A stretch of DNA of 64,000 nt from Burkholderiaceae bacterium. Its GTDB lineage: Bacteria > Pseudomonadota > Gammaproteobacteria > Burkholderiales > Burkholderiaceae. The notes under the pieces were generated by a model. It saw only the letters and a program-made list of their open reading frames with translations. It searched no databases and was not told where the DNA came from. The position numbers were made by a program, and so were the translations under genes. The stretch covers positions 62,001-126,000 of the forward strand of contig JAGTRK010000006.1 in the NCBI GenBank assembly GCA_018261955.1. The letters run 5' to 3'. Below, in pieces: positions 63,935 to 64,000 of the stretch (position 1 is the first letter of the stretch; each line of letters starts with the position of its first letter).

Positions 63935-64000
63935 AAAACGCTCCAAAATATTGACGGACGATAGCGTCACATCATGCAACAAAAAAACCGTAATTTCAAG

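Noticed and set aside
1-64000. A new multi-gene defence or biosynthetic system
   Set aside because: Most genes belong to recognisable housekeeping or transport families; the few unknown genes are scattered singly and do not form a cluster. The only defence locus is the BcgI-like restriction system.

Overview
The window reads as a stretch of chromosome from a betaproteobacterium, most likely order Burkholderiales. Several layouts point there: glnA followed by a DUF4124-like gene and then ntrB-ntrC; pstSCAB-phoU-phoB-phoR as one run; parE, a lytic transglycosylase and parC in a row; two MHS-family transporters; and a 6S RNA with the proteobacterial fold. Base composition is mixed, near half GC in most housekeeping genes. 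Two segments look AT-richer by eye: the tctCBA genes (about 32.6-35.8 kb) and a restriction-modification/insertion-sequence island (about 55.4-59.5 kb). I see no rRNA, CRISPR array, prophage or plasmid backbone.

Layout. 0-8 kb: the start of a metallophosphoesterase gene; an MHS transporter with a 47-residue membrane protein behind it; a DUF485-actP acetate uptake pair; uppP; a second MHS transporter. 8-15 kb: the complete phosphate regulon operon with an 11-bp-phased Pho box ahead of pstS. 15-21 kb: xth, two lipoprotein genes, nudB, dut, murB, yajQ, a PduO-type adenosyltransferase and ychJ. 21-27 kb: topoisomerase IV (parE, parC) with a lytic transglycosylase gene between them. 27-32 kb: nitrogen control (ntrC, ntrB, a DUF4124-like gene, glnA), with NtrC-type operators between ntrB and ntrC; then plsY. 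32-39 kb: a tripartite tricarboxylate transporter, an EEP-family hydrolase and a lipid A phosphoethanolamine transferase. 39-46 kb: 6S RNA, a TSUP permease overlapping a patatin/beta-barrel secreted lipase, and a pyrimidine set (pyrF, uraA-like, upp) plus gph. 46-52 kb: a ChvE/GguAB-like sugar ABC transporter divergent from a ROK repressor. 52-64 kb: rhlE, a LOG-family gene, an IS1-like element next to a BcgI-like type IIB restriction-modification pair, alr, a BASS-like transporter, tRNA-Arg(CCU), recR and speB.

How it works together. Much of the window is nutrient uptake and its control: phosphate, nitrogen, acetate, carboxylates, uracil and sugars. In all three transport operons where a binding protein is the first gene (pst, tct and the sugar system), a stem-loop or repeat hairpin lies directly after the binding-protein gene. 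That suggests a shared way of making more binding protein than membrane components. Short palindromic repeats of at least two families sit between genes across the window. The least ordinary items are the BcgI-like system beside an IS1-like element, the cysteine-containing periplasmic insert shared by both MHS transporters, two unannotated small membrane proteins, an orphan terminator-like hairpin ahead of the DUF485-actP promoter, and the NtrC operator cluster inside ntrBC. I found no clearly new multi-gene system.
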